Assembly: GCF_036250675.1 (NCBI RefSeq) | Contig: NZ_CP109592.1 | Coordinates: 3,658,001 to 3,722,000, forward strand | Direction: 5' to 3' | Origin: Streptomyces sp. NBC_01689 | Lineage (GTDB): Bacteria; Actinomycetota; Actinomycetes; Streptomycetales; Streptomycetaceae | Length of the DNA stretch: 64,000 nt | Shown: piece by piece, positions 53,232 to 62,747 of the stretch | How positions within the stretch are numbered: position 1 is the stretch's first letter | How the letters are laid out: every line of letters starts with the position of its first letter | Translations under genes and position numbers: made by a program | Notes under the pieces: generated by a model | The model's database searches: none | What the model saw: the letters and a program-made list of their open reading frames with translations, nothing else | Told to the model about the DNA's origin: nothing

Positions 53232-54485
53232 ATGATCGAGGCAGTCGGCCTGACGAAGCGCTACGGCGCCAAGACGGCCGTGTACAACCTTTCCTTCCAG
53301 GTGCGGCCGGGCGCCGTCACCGGCTTCCTCGGGCCCAACGGCTCCGGCAAGTCGACGACGATGCGGATGATCCTCGGCCTCGACAACCCCTCCTCGGGCC
53401 AGGTGACGATCGGCGGCTTCCCGTACCGCAAGCTGCCCAACGCGCCCCGCCAGGTCGGCGCGCTCCTCGACGCCAAGGCCGTGCACGGCGGCCGGCACGC
53501 CCGCAACCACCTGCTCTGCCTCGCCCAGCTGTCGGGCATCCCGGCCCGCCGGGTGGACGAGGTGCTCGGCGTGGTCGGTCTGCAGGACGTGGCCAGGAAG
53601 CGCTCCAAGGGCTTCTCGCTCGGCATGGGCCAGCGGCTCGGCATCGCCGCCGCGCTCCTCGGCGACCCGCAGGTGCTGCTCTTCGACGAACCCGTCAACG
53701 GCCTCGACCCCGAGGGCATCCTCTGGGTCCGCAACCTCATGAAGGCGCTCGCGGCGGAGGGCCGTACGGTCTTCGTCTCCTCGCACCTGATGAGCGAGAT
53801 GGCGCTGACCGCCGACCACCTGATCGTGATCGGCCGCGGCCAACTGCTCGCCGACCAGAACATCAAGGACTTCATCTCCCACAACTCGGCCGACTTCGCC
53901 CGGGTCCGCACCCCGGACTCGGAGCCGCAGCAGCGCGAGAAGCTGACGGCCGCGCTGACCGAGGCGGGCGGCCAGGTCCTGCCCGAGCAGGACGGCGGCC
54001 TGCGGGTCACCGGGCTGCCGCTGCCCCGCATCAGCGACCTCGCGCACGCCGCCGACGTCCGCCTGTGGGAGCTGTCGCCGCACCAGGCCTCGCTGGAGGA
54101 GGCGTACATGCGGATGACGCAGGGCGCCGTCGACTACCGCTCGACGATCGACCAGCGGGCCGGACTCCAGCAGGAGCTGCCGCCCGGCGCGATGCCGCCG
54201 CCGCAGCTGCCGGTTCCGGGCCAGGGTCAGCCGGGCTGGTACGCGCCTCCGCCGCCCCAGCAGGGCGGGCAGCCCTTCGCGATGCCCCCCGGAGCGCCCC
54301 AGGCGGGCCCGTACGGCGCTCCCGGCGGCCCGGCCGCCGGCCAGGGTCCCTACGGCGCTCCGCCCGCCCCTGGCGGCGCGGACGCCAATCCGTACGCCCA
54401 GCCCGCGCCGCAGGCCCCGGCGCAGCCGCCCGCGGCCCCCGCCGCGCCCGCCCCCGACCTCACCAAGCCCGAGGACGCCCGATGA
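53232..54485 (+). CDS. ABC-2 type exporter ATPase with Pro/Gln-rich tail, second module
   Basis: About 417 residues. The first 315 match the ATPase at 49019 (Walker A GPNGSGKST, FSLGMGQRLGIAAAL, LLFDEPVNGLDPEG). The last 100 residues are a disordered Gln/Pro/Gly/Ala tail (QQGGQPFAMPPGAPQAG) absent from the paralogue. I chose ATG 53232; GTG 53223 is in frame. The permease overlaps by four bases. Duplication of the module is evident from shared order and motifs. Confidence 0.9.
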   Translation: MIEAVGLTKRYGAKTAVYNLSFQVRPGAVTGFLGPNGSGKSTTMRMILGLDNPSSGQVTIGGFPYRKLPNAPRQVGALLDAKAVHGGRHARNHLLCLAQLSGIPARRVDEVLGVVGLQDVARKRSKGFSLGMGQRLGIAAALLGDPQVLLFDEPVNGLDPEGILWVRNLMKALAAEGRTVFVSSHLMSEMALTADHLIVIGRGQLLADQNIKDFISHNSADFARVRTPDSEPQQREKLTAALTEAGGQVLPEQDGGLRVTGLPLPRISDLAHAADVRLWELSPHQASLEEAYMRMTQGAVDYRSTIDQRAGLQQELPPGAMPPPQLPVPGQGQPGWYAPPPPQQGGQPFAMPPGAPQAGPYGAPGGPAAGQGPYGAPPAPGGADANPYAQPAPQAPAQPPAAPAAPAPDLTKPEDAR

Positions 54486-55327
54486 GCACGCCCCAGCCGC
54501 CGATGCCGCAGCCGACCGCCGCTGCCCCCCACTGGCAGGGGGCGCCGGGCGCGTCGTACACCTCGCCGATCCCGGTCACCCGCACCCACCTCGGGCACGC
54601 GCTCACCTCCGAGTGGACGAAGATCAGGTCGGTGCGCTCCACGTTGTGGACGCTCGGCATCTTCCTGCTCCTGGTCATCGGCATCGGCTTCCTGGTCGCC
54701 GCCCAGACCAGGGACTCCGACTTCGGCGACGTGCCGTACACGATCCCGGCCTTCTTCGGCCTGATCCTCGGACAGATCTGCCTGATCACGCTCGGCGTCC
54801 TGGTGGTCTCGTCCGAGTACGGCACGGGCATGATCCGGACCACCTTCACGGCCTCGCCGCAGCGCCACCGGGTGCTCGCCGCCAAACTGATCATCTTCTT
54901 CGTCGTGGCCTTCGCCGTCTCGGCCTTCGCGATCGGCCTGGTCGGCCTGATCACCTCGGGGATGCACAGTGACGCCTCGGACGTCCCCTGGGGCGGCACG
55001 GTCCTCAAGGGCGCGCTCTACGTCTCCCTGCTCGGCGTCCTCGCGCTCGCGGTGGGCTCGATGCTCCGGCACTCGGCGGGGGCGATCACCACGATGCTCG
55101 GCGTCGTCCTGGTGCCCGCGATCATGCCCGCGTTCCTGATGATGTCCGACAGCATGCGCACGATCGGCGAGAAGATGCAGGAGTACAACGCTCCCAACGC
55201 CCTCGCCAGGATCTTCGAGCTGGACAGCGACCACGGCACCGGCGGCGCGCAACTCGGCCTGCTCGTCGGGGTGACGGCGGCGGCGATCGTCGCCGCGTTC
55301 GTCCTGCTGGAGCGCCGCGACGTGTGA
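54482..55327 (+). CDS. ABC-2 type exporter permease, second module
   Basis: A 281-residue permease. Its N-terminal 35 residues are Pro/Gln-rich, followed by EWTKIRSVRSTLWTL and six hydrophobic segments with VVSSEYGTGMIRTTFTASPQR. ATG overlaps the ATPase stop (ATGA). It is a paralogue of the 49972 gene. It ends just before a long inverted repeat. Confidence 0.9.
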   Translation: MSTPQPPMPQPTAAAPHWQGAPGASYTSPIPVTRTHLGHALTSEWTKIRSVRSTLWTLGIFLLLVIGIGFLVAAQTRDSDFGDVPYTIPAFFGLILGQICLITLGVLVVSSEYGTGMIRTTFTASPQRHRVLAAKLIIFFVVAFAVSAFAIGLVGLITSGMHSDASDVPWGGTVLKGALYVSLLGVLALAVGSMLRHSAGAITTMLGVVLVPAIMPAFLMMSDSMRTIGEKMQEYNAPNALARIFELDSDHGTGGAQLGLLVGVTAAAIVAAFVLLERRDV

Positions 55328-55335
55328 AGTCGCCC

Positions 55336-55512
55336 AGGCCGTGTCCGCGAAGTCGCGTCGTCCGCCCGGAGGGCGGGCCCGGCGGCGTCTGGTGCGTGCT
55401 CTCGGCGTGCCGGGCGCAGGCCCTCGTACTGGACGTACTCGGGACTTCGCCCGGTGCGGCGAGAGTACGTGCCAGGCGTCGCCGGGCAGACGCGACTTTG
55501 CGGACGCGGCCT
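55336..55512. repeat. Long palindromic intergenic repeat (177 bp)
   Basis: The 24-base outer arms (55336-55359 and 55489-55512) are complementary apart from two G-U-compatible changes. Inside them, further arms match (GGCGGCGTCTGGTGCGTGCT side against the GTGCCAGGCGTCGCC side), converging on GTACTGGACGTAC near 55430. The whole could fold into one long hairpin. I recall very similar elements in many streptomycete genomes. It separates convergent genes, and its right arm touches the stop codon of the next gene. Confidence 0.75.
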
Positions 55513-55843
55513 AGAACCTGGGCGAGTTACGGGACCGCTGCACGCGTGTGGTGCGGCGGTCCTTCGCGTTCCAGCAGGCCTTGTGCCAGTGCCGTCGCTC
55601 GTCCACGCCCGAGTGCTCGGGCCAGGCCACCACGTGCGGGAGCCCGGAGGGGATCATCTGGTCGCAGCCCGGGCAGCGGTAGGTCTTGCCCTCCGCGCTG
55701 GCGCCCGCCACATGACGCACGCACCACTCATCGCCCTGCCAGCTCTCCGTGGCCTGCCAGCCGCCGTACCGCCCGGCACGGTCGTCCTCCGCGCTCCGGC
55801 CGGAGGGGTCAAAACCCTTGGAGCGGTTGCGACGCGGGGACAC
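55511..55843 (-). CDS. Small zinc-binding-like protein
   Basis: A 110-residue basic protein. Potential metal ligands are CPGC (in TYRCPGCDQMI), HVVAW, HWHKACW, forming a C-X2-C ... H-X-H-X3-C pattern that resembles an HNH or zinc-ribbon motif without the catalytic core. GTG 55843 has GAGG upstream. Streptomycetes often annotate this as an ATP/GTP-binding protein, but I see no P-loop. Function is unknown. Confidence 0.7.
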   Translation of the reverse strand: MSPRRNRSKGFDPSGRSAEDDRAGRYGGWQATESWQGDEWCVRHVAGASAEGKTYRCPGCDQMIPSGLPHVVAWPEHSGVDERRHWHKACWNAKDRRTTRVQRSRNSPRF

Positions 55844-56064
55844 AGGACACCTCACGGAGCTGTACAGGGGGCAGGGACCTCATCCAGCCTACGCGGCGCC
55901 TACGGGGGTAGGCGTACCTCACCAACCGGCCCGGATCGCCCTCCCGTCGGAGCATTCTGCAGACAATCCTGAAATCTCTCCGACAAGCCGTGTCCTCGGC
56001 ACGTGTCGGACGGTTATGCCGGTCGGGGGAGCTCCGCGTCGGAGCCGAGGAAGCAGGAAGCACC

Positions 56065-57093
56065 ATGCACGTGGGAAGTTTTGTACTGGCGGCCCAGTTC
56101 CCCGGACAGGGCCAGGGAGAGGCGCTGCACCGGGCGGTACGGACGGCGGAGGTCGCGGAGGCGGCCGGGCTCGACGCGGTGTGGCTGGCCGAGCACCACT
56201 TCGTGCCGTACGGGACGTGCCCGTCGGCCGTCACCCTCGCCGCCCTGCTGCTCGGCCGCACCAGCCGTATCCGGGTCGGCACAGCGGTGAGCGTACTGCC
56301 CACCGTCCACCCGGTGGCGCTCGGCGAGCAGGCCGCGCTGCTGCACATGACCTCCGGCGGCCGCTTCTCGCTGGGCGTGGGCCGCGGCGGTCCCTGGGTC
56401 GACCTGGAGGTCTTCGGCGCGGGCCTGGAGGCGTACGAGAAGGGGTTCCCCGAATCACTCGATCTGCTGGTGCGCTGGTTGCGCGAGCCGTCCGTGGAGG
56501 CCCGCGGCGAGCGGTTCTCCTTCCGCGAGGTCCCCGTCGTCCCCCGGCCCTCGGAGGCACTGAGCTGCTCCCCCGGTCCCGAGGTCGTGGTCGCCTGCAC
56601 CTCACCGGCGAGCGTGCGGCTGGCCGCCGAGCGGGGACTGCCGATGCTCCTCGGCATGCACATCGGTGACGAGGAGAAGGCCGAAATGGTGACCCTGTGG
56701 CGGCAGTACGCGCGTGTGGCGGGACGCCCCGCGGACGAGATCCGGACCGCGGCCCATGTGTCCGCCGGCGTCTGCCAGATCGCGGACCGCCGCACCGACG
56801 CCGTGGAGACGCTCCTGAAGGCGATGCCGGGCTGGCTGAAGCAGGGACTGGACGCCCATGTGACGGTCGACGGCCGCGCGCGCTCGATGCGGGACCCGCA
56901 CGCGTACACCGAACTGCTCTGCGGGCTGCACCCGGTGGGCACCCCCCGGCTGTGCGCGGACCGGCTCGCGGCGACCGCGGAGCGGACCGGCATCTCCCGC
57001 TTCGCCCTGCTCGTCGAGGGGTCGGGGGATCTGGCGGCCACGGAGGAGAACGTGCGCAGGCTCGGTGCCGAGGTGCTCCCGCACCTCGGCTGA
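56065..57093 (+). CDS. LLM-class flavin-dependent oxidoreductase
   Basis: A 342-residue bacterial-luciferase-fold monooxygenase. Conserved parts are EVAEAAGLDAVWLAEHHF, RIRVGTAVSVLPTVHPVALGEQAALL and the FMN-pocket GRFSLGVGRGG. The substrate is unknown. CAGGAAG lies before the ATG. It is transcribed alone and convergent with the SCO5389-family gene. Confidence 0.88.
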   Translation: MHVGSFVLAAQFPGQGQGEALHRAVRTAEVAEAAGLDAVWLAEHHFVPYGTCPSAVTLAALLLGRTSRIRVGTAVSVLPTVHPVALGEQAALLHMTSGGRFSLGVGRGGPWVDLEVFGAGLEAYEKGFPESLDLLVRWLREPSVEARGERFSFREVPVVPRPSEALSCSPGPEVVVACTSPASVRLAAERGLPMLLGMHIGDEEKAEMVTLWRQYARVAGRPADEIRTAAHVSAGVCQIADRRTDAVETLLKAMPGWLKQGLDAHVTVDGRARSMRDPHAYTELLCGLHPVGTPRLCADRLAATAERTGISRFALLVEGSGDLAATEENVRRLGAEVLPHLG

Positions 57094-57174
57094 ACCTCGC
57101 GCGCGGGAAGCTTGCCGCCCCGGTACAGATGCACCTCCCGCGTACGGAGCGGCAAGCAGTGCGGCTTCAAGGCG

Positions 57175-57567
57175 TCAGCAGTCGCGGAACTCCGGTGACT
57201 GGTTCAGCACCTGACTGCGCACCGAGGTGAAGCGTGCCAGCGTGTCGTCCACTGAGGCGTCCAGCGGGAACACCGCCACCCGGTGGCAGTTCTGGAAGGC
57301 CAGCCGCACACCGAAGTGCCGCTGCAGCGCGCCGCGTATCGCGTCACTCGCGAGCGCACGCAGCAGCTGGCCACGTGCCTGCTCGTCCGGCGGAGGCGTC
57401 TGGTTGTCGGCGAAGTTGCCGCCGTCCACCTTCAGCTGAGCCACCAGGGAGCTGATCATCTCCCATGCGTAGGGCAGGGAGGTCCGGACGCAGTCGACGA
57501 ATTCAGCTTCGTCGACCTCGCCTCGCTCGGCCTTTTCGAGTAGGGCCGGTGAGACGTCGAGCGACAT
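57175..57567 (-). CDS. SCO5389 family protein
   Basis: A 130-residue protein of the actinomycete SCO5389 group. It has the recognisable segments MSLDVSPALLEKAERGEVDEAEFVDCVRTSL (broken here at its middle) and YAWEMISSLVAQL, and ends in a Cys (PEFRDC). No domain of known function is seen. AGGAGAA stands before the ATG. It is divergent from nucS across 243 bases, an arrangement conserved in streptomycetes as far as I recall. Confidence 0.8.
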   Translation of the reverse strand: MSLDVSPALLEKAERGEVDEAEFVDCVRTSLPYAWEMISSLVAQLKVDGGNFADNQTPPPDEQARGQLLRALASDAIRGALQRHFGVRLAFQNCHRVAVFPLDASVDDTLARFTSVRSQVLNQSPEFRDC

Positions 57568-57810
57568 GGGTTCTCCTCTCGCACCCCCAGAGCGCGGGGG
57601 TTGCCGGACAGATGAGGGAACTCGCGATCTCCAACACGCTGAGTACACGCATCGCGACCTCCCGTTTATACGGTAAGCAACGGGCGGTGACGGCACCAGG
57701 AGAATGCGCACAAAGTGAACTCCCTCTAGGCACACAATCAGCCACCACCGAACAGGCGTCTTCCAGGGCGAATCGCGTGGACCCACGCCCGTCGAGTAGC
57801 GTTGCCGACC

Positions 57811-58482
57811 ATGCGTCTCGTCATTGCCCGCTGCTCCGTCGACTACGCGGGCCGGCTCACCGCCCATCTCCCGTCGGCACCCCGTCTCATCCTGGTGAAG
57901 GCGGACGGCAGCGTCTCCATCCACGCGGACGACCGCGCCTACAAGCCCCTCAACTGGATGTCGCCGCCCTGCACGTTGAAGGAGGGCGCGGGCGAGGAGG
58001 AGGGCGTCTGGACCGTCATCAACAAGGCGGGCGAGAAACTGATCATCACGATGGAGGAAATCCTCCACGACTCCTCGCACGAGCTCGGCGTGGATCCCGG
58101 CCTGATCAAGGACGGCGTGGAAGCGCACCTCCAGGAGCTCCTCGCGGACCGCATCGACACCCTCGGCGAGGGCTACACGCTCATCCGCCGCGAGTACATG
58201 ACGGCCATCGGCCCCGTCGACATCCTGTGCCGCGACGCCGAGGGCGGCACCGTCGCCATCGAGATCAAGCGCCGCGGTGAGATCGACGGCGTGGAGCAGC
58301 TCACCCGCTACCTCGAACTCCTCAACCGGGACCCGCACCTCGCGCCGGTCCGCGGCATCTTCGCCGCCCAGGAGATCAAGCCGCAGGCCCGCGTCCTCGC
58401 CACCGACCGCGGCATCGGCTGCACCGTCCTGGACTACGACGCGCTGCGGGGCATCGAGGACGACAAACTGCGCCTGTTCTGA
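57811..58482 (+). CDS. nucS: Mismatch-specific endonuclease NucS
   Basis: A 223-residue nuclease (EndoMS) that cuts both strands at mismatches in the non-canonical actinobacterial mismatch-repair pathway with the beta clamp. The N-terminal DNA-binding part is [21 protein letters not shown]; the C-terminal RecB-like core has [22 protein letters not shown] (catalytic Asp, Glu and Lys). The terminal DDKLRLF is the clamp-binding peptide. ATG follows TAGCGT by 8 bases, so the mRNA is probably leaderless. Confidence 0.95.
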   Translation: MRLVIARCSVDYAGRLTAHLPSAPRLILVKADGSVSIHADDRAYKPLNWMSPPCTLKEGAGEEEGVWTVINKAGEKLIITMEEILHDSSHELGVDPGLIKDGVEAHLQELLADRIDTLGEGYTLIRREYMTAIGPVDILCRDAEGGTVAIEIKRRGEIDGVEQLTRYLELLNRDPHLAPVRGIFAAQEIKPQARVLATDRGIGCTVLDYDALRGIEDDKLRLF

Positions 58483-58570
58483 CGCCCGCCGACGCCCGCA
58501 GGGCGCGCACGGACGAACGACGGAGGGCCGGGTCCGCGGACGGACCCGGCCCTCCGTGCCGTTCCCTGCC

Positions 58571-61126
58571 TCAGATCACCCCGCCGCTCGGGAACCCGGC
58601 GTCGCCGTCCCCCGGCACACCCGCGGAACCGCTCACCGGGGCGCCGACGGTGGCGCTGCTCACCGGGGCGCCGGAGGCGGGACCGCTCGCGGTGTCCGAG
58701 GTGGACGGCGACATCGACGGGGAGGTGCTGTCCGAGGGCGTGGCCGACGGAGTCGACGACTTCGTCGGGGAAGAACTCGCGGACGGCTTCGACGAGTGCG
58801 TCGGCGGCTTGGTCGTGGGCGATTTCGAGGGTGACTTGGACGGCGACTTCGAGGGTCCGGCGCCCGACCCGTGCGTGCCGCTCGGGTCGTCCGACGGCTT
58901 CCCGTCGGCCGGCGGCGTCGGGTCGTCCGAGGTCCCGTACGTGCCGTCGGGACCGGGATCGGTCGGTGTGCTCACCGCGCCGGAAGCGCTCCCGCCGTCG
59001 TTGCCGCCCTTCTTCGCCGTGTCCGCGCCGGCGTCGTCGTCGGAACTCTGGGTCACCGAGGGGTTCACGCCGACCTTCTCGGACGGGGTGTCGCTGTTGT
59101 TGTCCGAGGTCGCGCCGAGGGTCACCACCGTGCCGAGCACGGCCACCAGGAGCGCGCCCGCGCCCGCCGCGACCAGATTGCGCCGGGCACCGCTCACGAG
59201 TCGGCCGCCGAGCCCGACGCGCTTGTCGGGACCCGGCTGCGGCCGGTGACCGATCAGCGTCGAGGTATCGCCGTACGGATCGGACAGCGCCACCGCGGGG
59301 AACGCGGCGGGCACCCCGCCGGGCGGCCGGGGCGACTCCTCGTGGCGCGCGTCGGGCACCTCCTCGGCCGCCGTCACCCCCAGGACGGGCAGCACCTCGC
59401 CCGAGCGGTCGGCGACCAGGGCGAGGGCACGGCGGCCCGCCACGGTGCCCCGCTTGTCCGCGAGGACGCCGCGCAGCCCGATGGAGGCCTCCAGCTCGGC
59501 GCGGGCCCGGTCCAGCTGGCCGCCGCAGAGCGCGAGGATGCCCAACTCGTGGTGGAAGTAGGCTTGTTCACCGACCTCTCCGGAGAGCTGGGCGGCTTCG
59601 GCACCGGCTCGCAGGGCCCGCTCCCAGGCGCTCCAGTGCAGCCCGGCGGCGAACGCGGGCGCGGCCGTACGGGCCAGCAGCACCGCGGGGTTCTCGTCCC
59701 CCTCTTCGGCCGGGGCCGTGCTGAGCGGGACCAGCACCCCGAGCGCGGCGAGCACGGCGTCGGCCTCGGCGCAGACCCGCTCCGGGGTGACCGAGGGGTG
59801 GCCGGCCCACCAGGTGTAGTGCTGGGCCGCGGCACGGGCCTGCTCGTCGATGTCGTCGGCGTATCCGGCGGTCTCCAGCTGGGCCTGCACACCGGCGGCG
59901 AGCCGGTAGCGGGGGCCGACCGGGGAGACCAGCGAGCAGCTCGCCAGTTCGGCGAGCGCGGCGTCGGCGTGGGTGTCGCCCATGAGGGCGGGCAGGTGCG
60001 CCTGGTGCGGCACCTCGCCCCCCAGGGCGACGGCGAAGCGCAGGGTGGCGCGGGCCGACTCGCTGAGCCGGGACGCGAGCAGTGAGGCGGGTGCGGCGCC
60101 CTCGCCGAGCGAGGGCAGCGGTATCGCGGTACCGCCGTCGTCGCCGTCGCCGTCGCCGTCCGGGGCCGCGTCGGGCGGGGTGTCCTCGAAGTAGCCGTAC
60201 GCGTCGAAGGCGCTCGGATCGGCGCTCAGCTGGTCGCGCTGCCGCAGCAGGGCACCGGCCTGCATGAAGCGCAGGGGAAGTCCCTCGGACTCGAACCAGA
60301 GGTCGCCCGCCCAGTTCGACTCCTCCTCGGTGAGCGGGCGTCCGACGGCCCGCTCCAGCAGTTCCAGACCGCCGGCCCGCCCGAGACCGCCGAGGTCCAC
60401 CTCTTCGAGGACGGAGTCGGCGGAGGACGCGGGGACGTCGGGGGTGGTGGCGACGAGGAAGGCGCACTCGGGTGTGGCGTCGAGGAGCTCCTCCAGCGCG
60501 GCGCCGCCGATCTCCGCGTCGTCGAGGACGACGACCGCGCCGATGGTGTGGACGAGTTCGCCGAGCTCTTCCTGTGGCAGCCGGTGCAGCGGCGCGCGGT
60601 ACACGGCGGCGAAGAGGTCGTGCAGGAGGTCGTTCGCACCGCGCCGGTAGCCGGAGAGGCGGACGACGCCGTCGGGCGCGAGGTCCGCGCAGTCCTCGGC
60701 GACGGCGTCGAGCAGGCTGGTGCGGCCGGAGCCGGCGGGGCCGGTGAGGCGCACGGAGCGTCCGCGGGCCAGCAGGCGGACCAGCTTTTCGCGTTCCTCC
60801 TGGCGCTCCAGGAGAGGCAGCCGGGGCTGGGCCGGGCCCGCCGGTACGGGCGGCTGGGCCGCACGGCCCAGTTCGGCGCGTTCCGCGGCGGTGAACTTGA
60901 CCGGGCGCTGCGGACGCTCGTCGGGCGGGCAGGTCTTTATCTCGCTGCCGTCGACGGGATTGACGGTGAGCAGGAAGTCGCCCGAGACCAGCTGGACCGT
61001 ACGGACCAGTGCGGGTGTGTGCTGGCTCAGGTCCGCGGCGAGCGGGTCGCGCGGCGGGCGCGGGCGAGGCGCCCGACCGTCGTCGCCATGGACGTACTCC
61101 TCGGGTCCCCGGGTGTTCGGGTCCAT
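58571..61126 (-). CDS. Large AAA/STAND-like ATP-binding protein with membrane anchor and Ser/Thr tail
   Basis: An 851-residue protein. Walker A GPAGSGRTS is at about 129-137 and Walker B VVVLDD at about 195; an NB-ARC-like helical region and TPR-like repeats follow (to about 610). A single hydrophobic segment LVAAGAGALLVAVLGTVVTLG (about 650-670) is followed by about 180 residues of Ser/Thr/Pro/Lys low complexity (SPSKSPSKSPTTK). This places the ATPase inside and the tail outside the cell. ATG 61126. It is unlike classical LuxR regulators because no helix-turn-helix follows. The role is unknown, possibly a signal-transducing STAND protein. Confidence 0.75.
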   Translation of the reverse strand: MDPNTRGPEEYVHGDDGRAPRPRPPRDPLAADLSQHTPALVRTVQLVSGDFLLTVNPVDGSEIKTCPPDERPQRPVKFTAAERAELGRAAQPPVPAGPAQPRLPLLERQEEREKLVRLLARGRSVRLTGPAGSGRTSLLDAVAEDCADLAPDGVVRLSGYRRGANDLLHDLFAAVYRAPLHRLPQEELGELVHTIGAVVVLDDAEIGGAALEELLDATPECAFLVATTPDVPASSADSVLEEVDLGGLGRAGGLELLERAVGRPLTEEESNWAGDLWFESEGLPLRFMQAGALLRQRDQLSADPSAFDAYGYFEDTPPDAAPDGDGDGDDGGTAIPLPSLGEGAAPASLLASRLSESARATLRFAVALGGEVPHQAHLPALMGDTHADAALAELASCSLVSPVGPRYRLAAGVQAQLETAGYADDIDEQARAAAQHYTWWAGHPSVTPERVCAEADAVLAALGVLVPLSTAPAEEGDENPAVLLARTAAPAFAAGLHWSAWERALRAGAEAAQLSGEVGEQAYFHHELGILALCGGQLDRARAELEASIGLRGVLADKRGTVAGRRALALVADRSGEVLPVLGVTAAEEVPDARHEESPRPPGGVPAAFPAVALSDPYGDTSTLIGHRPQPGPDKRVGLGGRLVSGARRNLVAAGAGALLVAVLGTVVTLGATSDNNSDTPSEKVGVNPSVTQSSDDDAGADTAKKGGNDGGSASGAVSTPTDPGPDGTYGTSDDPTPPADGKPSDDPSGTHGSGAGPSKSPSKSPSKSPTTKPPTHSSKPSASSSPTKSSTPSATPSDSTSPSMSPSTSDTASGPASGAPVSSATVGAPVSGSAGVPGDGDAGFPSGGVI

Positions 61127-61420
61127 GTTCCAAGCCCCCCAAAAGCGTCGTGTGCCGAGCCCCTCCCGGCCGTGCACCGCGCTGTCGCTTCTGGTCCGGT
61201 GCCCGCTCTCAGGGTTTCGGGCGGCGGGCAGCCGAACCCTAAACCTTCGCACAGTATCCAGGAACAGCCGGGGTACCGCGCGGCCCGAGACGTCACAGCT
61301 TCATGAGGATTGTGCGCGTCGTACGTTTCGTACGCCGCTCAGGTGGTACGTCGCCCGGGGCGTGCGCGCGGGGGCCCGCACGCCGGGGCGCGCCCGGGCC
61401 GCGGAGGGAACCGCCGCCGG

Positions 61421-61744
61421 TCACACCCGGGGCAGGGACTCGACCCCGATGCCGCCCTCGATCGCGAGGATCCGGTGCAGCCGGGTGGCCACCAGCAGAC
61501 GCTGCATCTGCGGTGGCACGCCGCGCAGCACGAGCCGGCGGCCGCACCGCCCGGCCCGCCGGTGGGCGCCCATGATGACACCGAGTCCGGTGGCGTCCCA
61601 GGAGTCCAGCCCGGACAGGTCCAGCACCAGGTCGCCGGTTCCGTCGTCGACGGCCGAGTGCAGGACCGTACGGGCGTCCGCCGCGCTGCGTACGTCGAGG
61701 CGGCCCCCGACGACCACCTCGGCGTGGTCGCCCCTGATGTACAT
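61421..61744 (-). CDS. STAS-domain anti-anti-sigma factor-like protein
   Basis: A 107-residue STAS protein of the SpoIIAA/RsbV type. The phosphorylation region reads DLSGLDSWDATGLGVI with Thr in the usual Ser/Thr place, and Asp before it. Partner anti-sigma kinases are not in this window. It lies downstream of, but on the same strand as, the hydroxybutyryl-CoA dehydrogenase, 153 bases away. Confidence 0.85.
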   Translation of the reverse strand: MYIRGDHAEVVVGGRLDVRSAADARTVLHSAVDDGTGDLVLDLSGLDSWDATGLGVIMGAHRRAGRCGRRLVLRGVPPQMQRLLVATRLHRILAIEGGIGVESLPRV

Positions 61745-61897
61745 ATGCGCTCCCCGGGAGTGCGTCTCGTACGCTGCGTCAGCCTGCGTCTTCCGTGTGC
61801 ACCGTCTGACTGCCCTGAGGGCTCAGAGGTTGCCGTCTGTAAGCGAACCGATACCGAATTCACCTCATGGGGTGATGCTCCAGAGGCGCACGCGGTT

Positions 61898-62747
61898 TCA
61901 GTGCTTGTAGAAGCCCTGCCCGCTCTTGCGCCCGATGTCACCGGCGTCAACCATCCGGCGCATCAGCTCCGGCGGGGCGAACTTCTCGTCCTGGGTCTCG
62001 GTGTAGATGTTTCCGGTGGCGTGGAGCAGGATGTCGACGCCGGTCAGATCGGCCGTGGCGAGCGGACCCATGGCGTGTCCGAAGCCCAGCTTGCAGGCGA
62101 GGTCGATGTCCTCGGCGCTCGCCACGCCGGACTCGTACAGCTTGGTGGCCTCGACCACGAGAGCCGAGATCAGACGGGTCGTCACGAAGCCGGCCACATC
62201 ACGGTTGACGACGATGCAGGTCTTGCCGACGGACTCTGGCGAACTCCTTCGCGGTGGCGAGGGTCTCGTCGCTCGTCTTGTAACCGCGCACCAGTTCGCA
62301 CAGCTGCATCATCGGCACCGGCGAGAAGAAGTGGACACCGACGACCCGCTCCGGGTGCTCGGTGGCCGCCGCGATCTTGGTGATCGGGATCGCGGAGGTG
62401 TTGGAGGCGAGGACGGCGTCCGGGCGGACGATCTTGTCCAGGGTCCGGAAGATCTCGTGCTTGACCTCGAGCTTCTCGAAGACCGCCTCGACCACGACGT
62501 CCGCGTCGGCGGCGGCGTCGAGGTCGGTCGTCGGGGTGATCCGGGCGAGCGCGGCGTCGGCGTCGTGCGCCTCCAGCTTCCCCTTGCTCACGAACCTGTC
62601 GTAGGAGGCCTTGATACCGTCCGTGCCACGCTTCAGCGCCTCGTCGGTGACGTCGCGCAGAACGACGTCCCAGCCCGCCTGCGCGGACACCTGGGCGATG
62701 CCGGACCCCATCAGGCCGGCTCCGATGACGGCGAGCTTACGTGCCAC
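61898..62747 (-). pseudogene. 3-hydroxybutyryl-CoA dehydrogenase, frameshifted
   Basis: The frame starts at GTG 62747 (GGGGAG seven bases upstream) with the Rossmann motif VIGAGLMGSGIAQV and proceeds through NTSAIPITKIAAATEHPERV to KEFA, then shifts. The rest (VAGFVTTRLISALVVEATKLYESG to the end at 61898) is in another frame. One extra T at or near 62237 (GCC-A-GAG-TCC on the coding strand) explains the shift; removing it restores AESVGKTCIVVNRDVAGF and a normal 282-residue enzyme. So the gene is a recent pseudogene, or the base is a sequencing error. It would reduce acetoacetyl-CoA to 3-hydroxybutyryl-CoA. Confidence 0.85.
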
